Both the position numbers and the translations under genes were made by a program. DNA of 51,870 bases from Gnetum montanum (taxonomy: Eukaryota > Streptophyta > Gnetopsida > Gnetales > Gnetaceae), in assembly GCA_015680685.1 (NCBI GenBank), contig MNCI01026977.1:107807-159676 (forward strand), written 5' to 3'. Under the pieces are notes generated by a model. It did no database searches. It saw only the letters and a program-made list of their open reading frames with translations, and was not told the DNA's origin. Of the stretch, positions 42,508 through 51,870 are shown one piece after another (within the stretch, counting starts at the first letter, position 1; every line of letters begins with the position of its first letter).

Positions 42508-44235
42508 ATTTCTGATGAAAAAAATTAAATGAAATGGATAGTATGAAAGGTATAAAGGTGATCTAAATGATTCTTAGTAATAAATGATGCTTGAAATATA
42601 AGAATTTACTATTGAAAGTATGTGAAAGAAAGAATCTTGAGCAAAGTAAGTCGATTAGGTTTATTGGAGATGGTTGGTAGGATTTGCCAAATGTATGATG
42701 GAAGATGAGTAGATATGAAAGTAAAAATAGTTATTTAAGTGTTATAGAGACACACGATGATGTGGAATTAGTCATCAAGTATGAACTACAAAAGTTATAT
42801 AGGTGGATCCTCCCCAAAGTAAGCCTTATCCCTTAGTACCCTTATATAACCACACTTACAAGTGTTTGTAGGCACTCAAAGAGTTGAACGTAAAACATAC
42901 CTACCTTCCAAGATACATATATTAGTATTGCCTTGAAAAGAAAATAACATTATATTATACAAAACCATTAAATTGTGATTGTATATAGTAGTGACGTGGA
43001 ATGGAAGTAGCAGGGATTGCAAAAGATGGGACGTGAGGTGTCTAACCATAGGCATAATGAATACTATGTGTAATGTTTGATTAAAGTAATCATTAGCCCT
43101 TCTATCCTAGATCCAAACTAATTCCATACCACTTACCAATAACATTGCATTGCGTTATCCAAAAATTAGTAACCACAAGACTACCACAACTATAAGGAGT
43201 ATAAACACTTGGTAATGAGGTTCAAGGAAGCAGTTTATTAATAGCAGACTCTATTTTCTAAAGGAGACTTGGCCATTGGACAAAAGAGTGCCTTTAGGCA
43301 TGGGTAACATGTCTTTCTAGCCTCGTAACTAATGTAAGTCTAAGAAACCTTGAAAGTTTTGAGAAGTCAATTACCTTTAGGCATGGGTAACATACCTTTC
43401 TAGTGAAACTCCCAAAAATTTCTATTCTGTGCATTTATTAGATTATTAATGTGTCAACCTTACTAGAGGACTACCTTAAAGCATGGCTAATATGTCTTTC
43501 TAGTGACATGGCAAGAAAACACTTATTTAATACATACTTTCATTTTTTGTTAGAACTTAAATGAGTAATATAACTTAACATTAGGATAAGACTTATAGTA
43601 GCAACCTTGGAGAAACCACAAATACCCTTGATGTCATACCTTTTTCATTCGCACTTGGTTCTTTACTTTTCTATCTAGGCACAATGATTAAAGGTTTATT
43701 TTAGTTTTATTGTGGAAAGAATGTCATTATGTCCATGGTAAGAACCTCTTAATATTGGAAATGAATGTGTGGATGATGTGTCTTGCTGCATATATAATTA
43801 GTCTTTCAATTATTTGATAACATAGGGTAATATTCATATTATTAGAACTACATCTTGTTTTATTCCTTTACACTTTATTAGAACAATCAACAAAAATATG
43901 TACAAGAAAGGTATTGAAAACTCACAGAAAAGATGATAAGAATGGAAAGATGTCTCAAGAATTTAAAATATATCAAAGAATGAAAAATGATTAAGAAATG
44001 GGAAAATATAAAAGAATGAAAAAGTTATGAAAGAATGTAAAAATTATTGAGAAAAGTAAAAAGTAAAAAGTAAAAAATATAAAAATGTAAGAAGAATTGT
44101 TGCCTAAGTGTCAAACTTGACACCCCCACAACTATTATTACAAGTGGAGATTAGAAAGATTGAACAAGTAGCAAATTGCATGGTAGATAGGATAGAGTCC
44201 TTGAAAGAGTAAGGAAAGTCATGGTATGGTTTTAC
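42508..44235 (-). other. 3' noncoding region of element D
   Basis: On the minus strand it begins with a GGGGG run (44127-44123) and a T-rich tract to about 43905. ATGACATCAAGGG (near 43635) follows, then three motif copies, and a GGGGAGGATCCACC word near 42817-42804 also found in B and E. No protein is recognised. Confidence 0.65.
43291..43503 (-). repeat. Three copies of the 30-bp 3' noncoding motif (element D)
   Basis: 43291-43320, 43374-43403 and 43474-43503, spaced 83 and 100 bp. On the plus strand they read CCTTTAGGCATGGG then TAACATGTCTTTCTAG, with few mismatches. Confidence 0.8.
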
Positions 44236-45438
44236 TTGTTAAATATTGATAAGAATCAATTTGTGCATGCTTGTTAGGTAATAGATTTTCATGGCATTGA
44301 ATTGGTATGGATCATGGATGATATAAGGCTCCTTCCATAAGGTTTGAAACTTAGCCTTTTGTAGAATGTAACTAGGATTATAGTAAAGGACTCTATCACT
44401 TGGCTTGATAGACACTTGTCTTATTTTGGCATTATGTCTACATTTGGAATAATTTTTTTCGATTTCGCTAGTCATTTAAGCTAATAGTGGATTTTCATCT
44501 AATAGATTTAGTTTTATTAGGCATTCTCTTTAAGCTAAGCTTAAATCGAGGTCAAGTGTACTGGCAGTGGAAAGGGTATTAAGTTCTACTTGGATTAGTA
44601 AAGTAGGTAGTTTACCGTAAGCTAACTCATACAAAAAATACCCTATGGGAAGTTTCCAAGTTAATCTATATGCCCATAGAGCATCATTAGGTTTAGTGAT
44701 CTAGTCCTTCCTATAATGACTAACTGTTTTAGTTGGTATTTTTGTGATTTTCCTATTATTTTCTACTTAACCTTTTTCTTGGGGGTGATAAGGTGTAGTT
44801 AATTTGTGACTAACCCCAAGTTGTTGCATTAGCTTCTTTAACATAGCTCTTGGAAAGTGAGTCCCATTATCTAATATAAGCATATGTGGTACTCCACATC
44901 TATTCACCACATGTTTCTAAAAGAATTTAGCATCTATTATGGCTATACAATATTTTACTATAGCTACTTCTGCCCACTTTGTGTAATAATCAATAGTTAC
45001 TATAATGTAGGACTTCCCATTTGATATTGGCATGACTGAACCCATGAAGTCAATTCTCCAAATGTCAAAGGGTTCCAATGGTTGTATCCACTATTGTGGC
45101 CCTTCATTTCTAACTATCAGCCCTCCATCTTTTTGGCATCTTTCATAAGACTATGTGAACTAATGTGTGTCCCTAAATATGGTAGGCCAAAAATAACCCG
45201 CCATCATGAGTTTTAGTGTTGTTCTTCATCCTGTGTAGTGACCACCACATGGTTCTATGTGTGCATCTTGTAGGACTCTTTGTTGACTTTCTTCTGGAAC
45301 ACACCATCTTATTAACCAATTAGCACATATCTTGTAAAGGTTTGCATTAATTTCCATATACCCTTTTACTCTATGGAGGACTTGTTCCTTATATTTCTTA
45401 TTGCATTCAACAAGAAGTTCTTGTTTGGTAAGATTCAT
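44236..45438 (-). pseudogene. Integrase pseudogene of element D
   Basis: 45438-45226 is open: a linker, then CVPEESQQRVLQDAHIEPCGGHYTG, the zinc-binding His region (quoted in part: PCGGHYTG). AGYFWPTIF and degraded Cys positions follow near 45190-45130. The core gives PFDIWRIDFMG (about 45070), YTKWAEVAIVK, LILDNGTHF (about 44870) and PYHPQEKG, stop, VENNRK, where the catalytic Glu is kept but the preceding Gln codon is now a stop. The C-terminal domain is open at 44475-44239 (PSDRVLYYNPSY, KFQTLWKEPYII). The protein would integrate element cDNA; this copy is disrupted throughout. Confidence 0.85.
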
Positions 45439-45439
45439 T

Positions 45440-46050
45440 TTGTAATATGAAATTCATGACTTCTCTGCTAAGTTTACAACCATTATGATCTTGGTGAATA
45501 GGTTTTCATTAAGAAATTTTTCTAATATTGGTTCATCATTCTTTTTAGGTTCCTATATAAGAGTTAAAAAAAATCTACTACAACATTCTTAGTTTCTTTC
45601 TTATTAATCATTGTAATGTCAATCTCTTATACAATAACAAGCCATCTTATGACTATAGGATTAACCACTAGTTTATTCATTAAAAATCTAATAGCACTAT
45701 GTTTAGTATGAATCTAAATAGGATAATCAAGAACATAGTGTATGAATTTCTTAAGTGCATATACCATAGCCATAAGCTCCTTTTCTATGGTGGTGTAGTT
45801 GACTTGTGTCCCACTGATGCTTTGACTAGTGTAGTATATATAATAGGATCTTTTTTGTTCATTCACATAAGTGTTACTCCCAATGTGTAGTTTGAAGCAT
45901 ATGTCTTAATGTGGAAAAAATTAGATCAATCTAGAGCTCTAAGGATTTGTGTCCTAATTAATTTTTATTTCAAGGTTTTAAATGCTTCTTCACATTGCTC
46001 TATCCATTGAAATTGTGCATCATTCTTAGTTCATTCCACCAATTCTTTAG
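45440..46050 (-). pseudogene. RNase H pseudogene of element D
   Basis: Blocks on the minus strand: FHIKTYASNYTLGVTLM (family: CDASDYALGAVLGQ, so the catalytic Asp is lost), NYTTIEKELMAMVYALKKFIHYVL (catalytic Glu region kept), IHTKHSAIRFLMNK (family: TDHAALKYL, Asp replaced by Lys) and KNVVVDFF (family: NVVADALSR). It sits between RT and the integrase zinc finger as expected. Two of the catalytic acids are changed. Confidence 0.75.
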
Positions 46051-47035
46051 TAATCTTTGAAAAGTTTTTAATAAATCTCCTGTAGCATAGTGTATGTCCA
46101 AGAAATGATCTAACATCTTTAATAATTTGTGGCTTTTGAGTGATATTCTAAATGACTCTAATCTTTTCTAAATATACATCTATTCCTATGTGAGATACTT
46201 TGTGTCCCAGAATTATATCATCCTGAACCATTAAGTAGCTTTTCTACCAGTTAAGCTTTAAATTAGTTTCTACACATCTTTTAAGTACATGCTCTAAATG
46301 GTCCAAGGCTTATTTAAAATCTAGCCCATAGGTGGAAAAATCTTCCATGAAGACCTCAATACCATTATCTATTTGCTTCTGGAAGATACTTAATACAAGT
46401 CTCTAGAAGGTATCAAGAGCATTACATAGGCTAATGGGCATCTATTTATAAGTAAACATCCTCCATGAGCTAGTAAATGTTATCTTCTCTTCATCTTTTG
46501 ATGCAATGTGCATTTGACTATACCCACCATATCCATCCAAGAAACTATAATACTAGTGTCCTATGATGGTATCCAAGACTTGCTTAACAAATGGTAGAGG
46601 AAAATGGTCCTTTAACATTGCCATGTTCAACAATTTGAAATCAATGTAGACCCTCCACTTATCATCTTTCTTTAGAACAATGACTAGTGGGCTAATCCAT
46701 TCACTAATTGCTATGGGATATATGAACCCATCCTTCAATAGTTTTTCCAACTCTTTTTTGACAACATCCTTCAGTTTTAGGTTCAATCTTCTTTGTAGTT
46801 GATAATGTGGTTTAACAGCTAGATCTATGTAGATTCAATGTTGATAAATACATGCATCGATACCAGTGATTTCATCATAGGACCATGCAAATGTAGTTGG
46901 CCATTTATTCACCACTTTTAGTAATTTTCTCTTTTGCTCTTTGTTAGGTTTGACATTTATGACTACCAGTTTTTTATTGTTTAGAAAGACATACTCAAGT
47001 GTATCTAGTAGGGATTTCAATTCTAAGGGATTCAT
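46050..47035 (-). pseudogene. Reverse transcriptase pseudogene of element D
   Basis: 47035-46835 is the pre-RT linker (LEYVFLNNKKLVVINV, TTFAWSYDEITGID). 46786-46553 is open with VKKELEKLLKDGFIYPI, SEWISPLVIVLKKDDKWRVY, DHFPLPFVKQVLD. Then come DGYGGYSQMHIA, ITFTSSW and the catalytic motif IEVFMEDFSTYG (codons at 46351-46340), where the family has FMDDF: the first catalytic Asp is Glu. KLNW, GHKVS and RSFLGH mark the later palm and thumb. The remaining blocks are broken by stops. It would copy RNA to DNA; the active-site change and stops make it inactive. Confidence 0.87.
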
Positions 47036-47123
47036 ATGTCTCTTATATCTCTAACTATCCTCGTTCAATATCTTCCTCCTGATGTGATTTTGTGTAAGGA
47101 GGTTGTCTTTTTAACTGTTCTAA

Positions 47124-47900
47124 CTAATCAATTTGCACATAGACATTTGTAATTTTCTTTAATGGTTCCATGCATATATTGTATTCTATTTCTTTTTCAA
47201 TAATCAGCCATTTGATACCTTCTTGTTGAGTGGCTTCTACATATAGGCAATTTTGTACACACAAGTCTTCTATGCATTTGTTGCATGTTGTGATGTTATC
47301 ATGTTTTGTGGTCCACATCTTCTACACATAATTGCACCCATTATCATTGTATGTGATACATGAAATTCTACATTTCTAAATGATTCCAGCTTCATCTTCC
47401 TTAGAGATTTCCAACTATAAGTTTCTAATTCCAAGCTTAGCATCAACAATGCTAAACCATGCTCTTCCCATAATTATGAGAAATTCCTCTTTATTCTTTC
47501 CCATATGGATGACTAAGAAGTCAGTAAGATAGAACTAGTTACTTATGGTAGTGATAACATCTTCCACTTGTGCAAGTGGAACAATAATCAACTAATTAGA
47601 AAGCTCTAAGTGAATGTTACCCTTCTTTAACAAGGGAACATCTAGTCCTTGTACATGTCGTATGAAGTGAGGTTTACTCCTAACCTAGAATCTAAGAGAG
47701 CCTTGCATGGTTTATCTTCTACTATTTGAAGGTAAACTAAGGGACTCCTAAGATTTGTTCTCTTCTTGGGAAGTACTCCTACTTTAATCCAATGTATTAC
47801 TATTTCTGTGAGCATGACAATTATGACATTATTGTCTATAGATACTAGAAGCATAGTGTTCCTTTTAGGAGTATGTGTGGATGGGGTAAAGTACAATCCC
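47124..47900 (-). pseudogene. Aspartic protease pseudogene of element D
   Basis: 47896-47642 is open, with PLVYLQIVEDKPCKALLDSR and GVNLTSYDMY. The family active site is LLDSGAxxNL: Asp is kept, Gly is replaced by Arg. The closest relative is the protease of element B (YLQITENKPHRALLDSG). Downstream, a decayed region near 47460 corresponds to the GRPWL motif, and 47318-47124 encodes the same linker as in B (NCLYVEATQQ, YNICMEPLKKIT). Confidence 0.82.
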
Positions 47901-48473
47901 CATCCTTTGAATCTTGTTCAAAGTTGTCTTGAAAAAAGGATGTGTCCTGGCTCTTGGTTCACTTACTCTTACATCATCTTGTGTAGTTACCACCCTAGTA
48001 GTGCTCTTTTGTTACGATTGCATTGATAGTTCTCCTTGCATGATTAGTGGCAGTACTGGAAATAAGGAGTTAGGAGTTTGAAGTAAGGAACTAGCTATTA
48101 ATTGTGACATGTAAGAATTTGGATTCATCTATGAAGTAGTGGATTGATGATATTTTGGTGGATAGTAATGAGAGAAAACATAGGCCAAAGTATTCCTTGG
48201 AGAGATTAGAGATTGAACATGGTATTCATAGGGATCAAGTTGCCTGTATGGATATTGTTGCCTTAGTGGTAGCATTCCCCATACTTGTGGTTGTTGCTAC
48301 AAATACTGGTACTATTCTTATGAGAGAGCATATGCCTTATTAGGATAGTATCCTTACTGGTAGGATTATTAGAAGTTACCATATAGATAAGATAACCTTT
48401 TGGGCATTTGTTTCTTAATGAATTTTGGGTTAAGTACATATGCTTCAAACTCTTGTAAGTGGGCCATAATAGG
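47901..48473 (-). pseudogene. gag C-terminal tail of element D
   Basis: Piecewise frames match the Pro/Gln/Tyr-rich gag tail of B: QYPYRQLDPYEYHV, LISP, then MQGELSMQSQQKSTTRVVTTQ against MQGELPTQLQQRHIARVVN in B. The capsid core and N terminus are missing because the LTR of element E starts at 48474. Confidence 0.7.
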
Positions 48474-49299
48474 TGATAAGTGACAAGGTACCCCTATGCA
48501 CAACCATATGAATCACAAGCATTCATGCATGATTTGGTCAAATTTTGCATACCTTAAGTTCTTAAGTACATTTTTTCTAAGATGTGAAATCTAATCAAAA
48601 TGATCGTTGTCTTCTTAGTTCCACTCATGAAGTACAAATATATGGTTAAGTGCAACTCAAGTATATGATTTTCATCCTTTTTTATTTTATAAGTTTAATC
48701 ACCTACAACAAGAATGAAAGGTATAAGAATTTAATATCTCATTAATCTACTACCTAGCTAGCCTAACACAAGTACTTGTTGTAGCACTACTGGGTTACCA
48801 AACATTAATCATTTTTGGGTTACCAAGTGCTACACGTATGCTCAGAGTGGTCATGCTTATGTTCATTAACAATTGGAAATTAATTACTTCATGAAAATTC
48901 TTTAAAGTGAATGAATATCAAATGCATCAAAGGAAACATTAATCTATTCTCAGTGTTGCAAGGATTATCAAAAGGATCCCTTTTTATTTCCATCACACTA
49001 CTATGCTTAGGTACATCAGTGCTTGAATAAAGATCTATACACACTTAGACTCCTACTACGAGTACTTAGAAAATATTCTAACTCTGGAAAAAAAACTATA
49101 AGAGCTTGGCTATATTATGACAAACATTATGAAAAACTATATGAAAGTCATGAGCCCAAGCACTATATTTATGGGCCAGTATATACCCCGTGATATTGGA
49201 TATTCAAAATTACATCTTAGACTCCAACATCGAGTATCTGATATTGAGGCTCTGATATTTGATATCTGATATCGAAGCCAGTCAAAACATGATTCATCA
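48474..49299 (-). repeat. 3' LTR of element E (826 bp)
   Basis: On the minus strand it runs from TGATGAATC to CACTTATCA. U3 has several GATATC/ATATCAGATATC words (49280-49190) before CCATAAATATAG near 49165. R-U5 has the GGTTACCAA/TTGGTAACC motifs (48795 and 48825 region) shared with all TGATRAR LTRs here. Confidence 0.85.
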
Positions 49300-50500
49300 T
49301 ATGAATGAAAACTTGTCCTTGAGTGAAGAAGAGGAGGAACAAGTTCCTTACAAAATATTGGGAAGGTATGGAATTATTGACTGACATACAAACTAACTCA
49401 GATGGAACAAACAGACTCCTTTGTGCTTGAGTGTACAAATGTGCAATCTTTTACAAAATTGGGTGTTCATGACAAGAGAATAGAACACCCTGTACAATAC
49501 TAACATCCAACTCCTCTTGGTAGCTGAAGAGTGAGGGAGAAGATCCAACAGTAATGAACGCTCCTCATCATAAGGTGTTGCTACTTATCCTTTAGTGAAG
49601 ACAATCCCACTTCCAGTCCATGCTTTCCACTGTGATCACAACAGAATCATGAATCAGTATACAATGTGTAACATATAGCTTTGAAGTACCTTTTCTCGTT
49701 GGCAGTTATACTTGGCTAGGTTGTGATTATGGTGGATATATTCAGTTAATAGTGTTAGTAGAAAAGTTGATAAATAGGATAAAATGGATAAATGGAACAT
49801 TAACAATTTGGAAAAGTCCAAATGCGATGAAATTATTGAATAGTGTTTAAAAATTTAGAATAGTAACAATAAAAGGTTTCATTGAAAAAAAATGTGAAGA
49901 TGTGCATAATTGGATGTCATTAATGAGGCATGCAAAAGGATTTGATTGTAAGGATGTCTAAGGGTAAAGAACTTAACTAACCCAACCAAAAGATATGCAA
50001 GTGGGTCCTCCCCAAAATAAGCACAAGCCTTTTATGCCCTTACAAAACTTCAAACCAAGGAGTCCATAGGCCCTGTGGATGATTAATGATTACGGAAGGT
50101 TAAGTACAAAAACCTAGAAGAAACTACCTAAGAATTTCGACACATCAAACTAGGACATCGAACAAGAACATGAAAATGATAGTGACGTGAGACATGGAAA
50201 GCATAGGTAGAAGAAAGAGAGAGTGGAATTGAGTTCCTGATTAAGGTCACATAAAGTACCTTGTGAATTTTATGGTTAAATGATTTGATAAGATCCATCC
50301 TTAGTCCAGATAAAAAACAACCACATTGAGTGACTTCGCATCGCCATACTAAGACTAGTCCACCTTCTTAAGACACAAAAATGATTCCATAGAACAACCA
50401 CCATTTCTTATTAGAGAAGAAAAGAGAAGTATGAATTCAAGAAGGGCCTTAGTTAGAGGGGATCTTTAGGCATGGTTAACATGTCTTTCTAGTTAGAGGG
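49300..50500 (-). other. 3' noncoding region of element E
   Basis: It includes one 30-bp motif copy (50463-50492) bracketed by a direct repeat AGTTAGAGGGGATCT (about 50452 and 50491), a GGGGAGGACCCAC word near 50000, the intron-like segment, and the end segment shared with B (49385-49300). No protein was recognised; the minus-strand frame 49438-49217 overlaps LTR and noncoding DNA and is not a gene. Confidence 0.6.
49630..49689 (-). other. Intron-like 60-nt segment in the 3' region of element E
   Basis: On the minus strand, AAAAG|GTACTTCAAAG at the start, ATACTGATTC as a branch-like word, and TGTGATCACAG|TGG at the end. It is the same length and position as 19192-19251 in B, although internal sequence has diverged. 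Confidence 0.35.
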
Positions 50501-51490
50501 GATCTTCAAGTTTGTAGATCATCATAGTCCTTTCCACAATGTTTGGAACTTAGTTCATTGAGGTATGTGTGTGGGATTCTAGTAGAGAACCTTATCTCTC
50601 AATTGAAATTTAACTTTCCTGATTTTACGATCATGGTGCTTTTTATTGAATGACTTCTACAACTTGTTAGATGAGAGGGCCACCAATCAATTTTTTTTAG
50701 CAAGTTGAGATTCATTAATCTTTCTTTTTGTGCTAGACTCAAGTTAAGGTTGAGGTAATATGCTATTGAAAGTGTACGAAGCTCGAATTGAATAATAAGT
50801 GTTGGTAATTTTCTGTACACAAGCTCATAAGGAGAATAGCCTATAGGAATTTTTCATGTTGAGCGATAGGCCCAAAGGGCATCATTGATTTTTGTGTTCC
50901 AATCTTTGCTATATTTGTTGATAGTTCTTGTTAGAATACTTGCGATTTGTCTATTAGTAACCTCAACTTGACCATTGGCTTGGGGATGGTAGGGTGTTTT
51001 GAGTTTATGTTCAACCTCCAAGCCTTGCATGAGTTTTCGACAGGTAGTGTCTGTAAAGTGAGTTCCATGATTAGAAATTAATGCACGTGGCACACCAAAC
51101 CTATTTACAACATTTTGTTGTATAAACAAAGTAGCAATAGAAGATGTATAGTTGGTGACAACTGCTACTTTTGCCCATTTCATACAATAGTCAACAACAA
51201 TTATGATGTACACCTTTCCATTTGACATGAACATGATGGGACCCATGAAATCAATGCCCCATATGTCAAAGGGTTTCAGTGATTGAATCGATTGTTGAGG
51301 TCCCTCCATTTAAGCTGTCATTCCACCATCGCATTAGTAGCATTCACAAGAGTGGACATATTGATGAGCATCCCTAGAAATTGTTGGCCAATAGTATCCT
51401 ACCATCAGGATTTTAATGTTCGTGCATCTCCTAGCATAGTGACCCCCACAAGGACCTTCATAAGCATCTTGAAGAATGCATAGTTAATCA
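50500..51490 (-). pseudogene. Integrase of element E (nearly open)
   Basis: The zinc-binding region (about 51480-51310) has CILQDAYEGPCGGHY, VGYYWPTISRDAHQYV and CECYYC, ended by an in-frame stop. The core is open for 151 codons from 51309: PFDIWGIDFMGPI (first Asp), VDYCMKWAKVAVV, LISNHGTHF, where the second catalytic Asp is Asn (codon near 51070-51072), and PYHPQANGQVEVTNRQI with the catalytic Glu kept. DWNTKINDALWAYRS follows. The C-terminal domain continues at 50820-50599 in another frame and ends near KFQTLWKG. The Asp-to-Asn change would block catalysis. Confidence 0.9.
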
Positions 51491-51771
51491 ACATCAAGGA
51501 TACACCAATGAACTAGGCCATCATCACACACCTTGTAGAGGTGTCCATTGATCTCCATAAAGCATTTTACTTGGTGAAGAAACTATTGTTTCTTTTGATG
51601 GTCCAACCCTTGTTGCATCTCTTGGGTAAGAAGATAGGTGAGAATGCCAACATACTAATTAGGCTCATTAGGCAATTTTTCAATTATAGCCCTAGCATAG
51701 AGGAGTTTGTTAGGTAAAACATATTAGATAGTGGGTTCTCCTCCTCTTTGTTATCCCATCACAACTAATGA

Positions 51772-51870
51772 GAGTGGTTACTCTAGCAGTTATTCTAATT
51801 ATTAGATCAGTTACTCTAGTGGTTACTCTAATTATTAGAGTGGTTACTCTAGCGATTACTTTAGCAATTA
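51772..51870. repeat. 33-bp tandem repeat, three copies to the window edge
   Basis: Units 51772-51804, 51805-51837 and 51838-51870 (pattern GAGTGGTTACTCTAGC then TTATTCTAATTATTA). It may continue beyond the window. The period is 11 codons and one minus-strand frame stays open through it. Confidence 0.85.

Larger units (their letters stand above)
42508..48473 (-). mobile_element. Element D: old gag-pol Ty3/gypsy element
   Basis: On the minus strand it has the gag C-terminal tail (48473-47900), protease, RT, RNase H and integrase, then the G-run plus T-rich tract and 3' noncoding DNA down to about 42508. Every domain has stops and frameshifts. The gag N terminus is cut off at 48474 by the LTR of element E. 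No 3' LTR was securely found. Gag tail and protease are closest to those of element B, so D shows what pol-bearing relatives of B look like. Confidence 0.85.
48474..51870 (-). mobile_element. Element E: 3' part of a Ty3/gypsy element inserted in D
   Basis: On the minus strand: integrase (from the window edge to about 50500), 3' noncoding region, conserved end segment, and the 3' LTR (49299-48474) ending inside the gag of D. Its integrase is better preserved than that of D, consistent with later insertion. The end segment is nearly identical to B, so E is the best visible candidate for an autonomous partner of B. Confidence 0.85.

Noticed and set aside
1-51870. Integrated pararetrovirus (caulimovirid) sequence
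   Set aside because: Domain order, LTRs, target duplications and integrase all fit Ty3/gypsy retrotransposons; no movement-protein-like sequence was seen.
1-51870. CRISPR array, operons or bacterial-type promoters
   Set aside because: No regularly spaced identical repeats with unique spacers; the repeats present are LTRs, microsatellites and motif arrays of a plant nuclear genome.

Overview
The window looks like repeat-rich, AT-rich nuclear DNA of a seed plant. The evidence is nested Ty3/gypsy LTR retrotransposons with Tat/Athila-like gag and pol, primer sites resembling the 3' end of tRNA-Asp, and fragments of plant-type genes (amino acid permease, beta-xylosidase) inside one LTR. I see no intact host gene, rRNA, tRNA gene or CRISPR array. 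Almost every coding region is a decayed pseudogene with in-frame stops. The species cannot be named from this sequence alone.

Layout. 1-2137: 5' end of element A (minus strand): LTR, tRNA-Asp-type primer site and gag. 2138-4400: remnant F (plus): integrase plus a 3' noncoding region with a repeated motif. 5060-8440: pseudogene J, an unknown two-part protein, split by a 1.16 kb insertion. 8441-11765: mostly unassigned AT-rich DNA with a SINE-like piece and a (GA)14 microsatellite. 11771-22475: element C, with 9-bp inverted LTR ends, the 5-bp target duplication TAGAT and one unknown ORF. Nested inside C is element B (13256-20777, target duplication ATGGT), a gag-protease element without pol. 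22944-35791: element H, a complete 12.8 kb Ty3/gypsy element with target duplication AAGAT. Its 2.6 kb LTRs carry host-gene fragments. 35937-38876: three LTRs of one family, the first probably solo. 38006-42507: element G (minus), carrying a homologue of the J protein. 42508-48473: element D (minus), an old gag-pol element. 48474-51870: 3' part of element E (minus), whose LTR cuts into the gag of D.

How they fit together. D, E, F and H carry pol domains. B, C and G show none and look non-autonomous. B, E, G and the element ending at LTR 36928-37793 share a conserved 3' terminal internal segment just before the 3' LTR. The LTRs of A, B, E, G and the 36-38 kb cluster share TGATRAR-type ends and GATATC arrays in U3. 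This suggests gag-pol elements mobilised gag-pro and unknown-ORF relatives in trans. The most novel items are the J/G protein, the lysine-rich ORF of C, the host-gene fragments in the H LTRs, a 60-nt intron-like segment conserved in B and E, and a 30-bp motif reiterated in the 3' noncoding regions of F, D and E.

The assembly is imperfect here. N positions at 14801, 14928, 18851-18917, 18970 and 20428 are each flanked by inverted or direct local copies that look like gap-filling artefacts.
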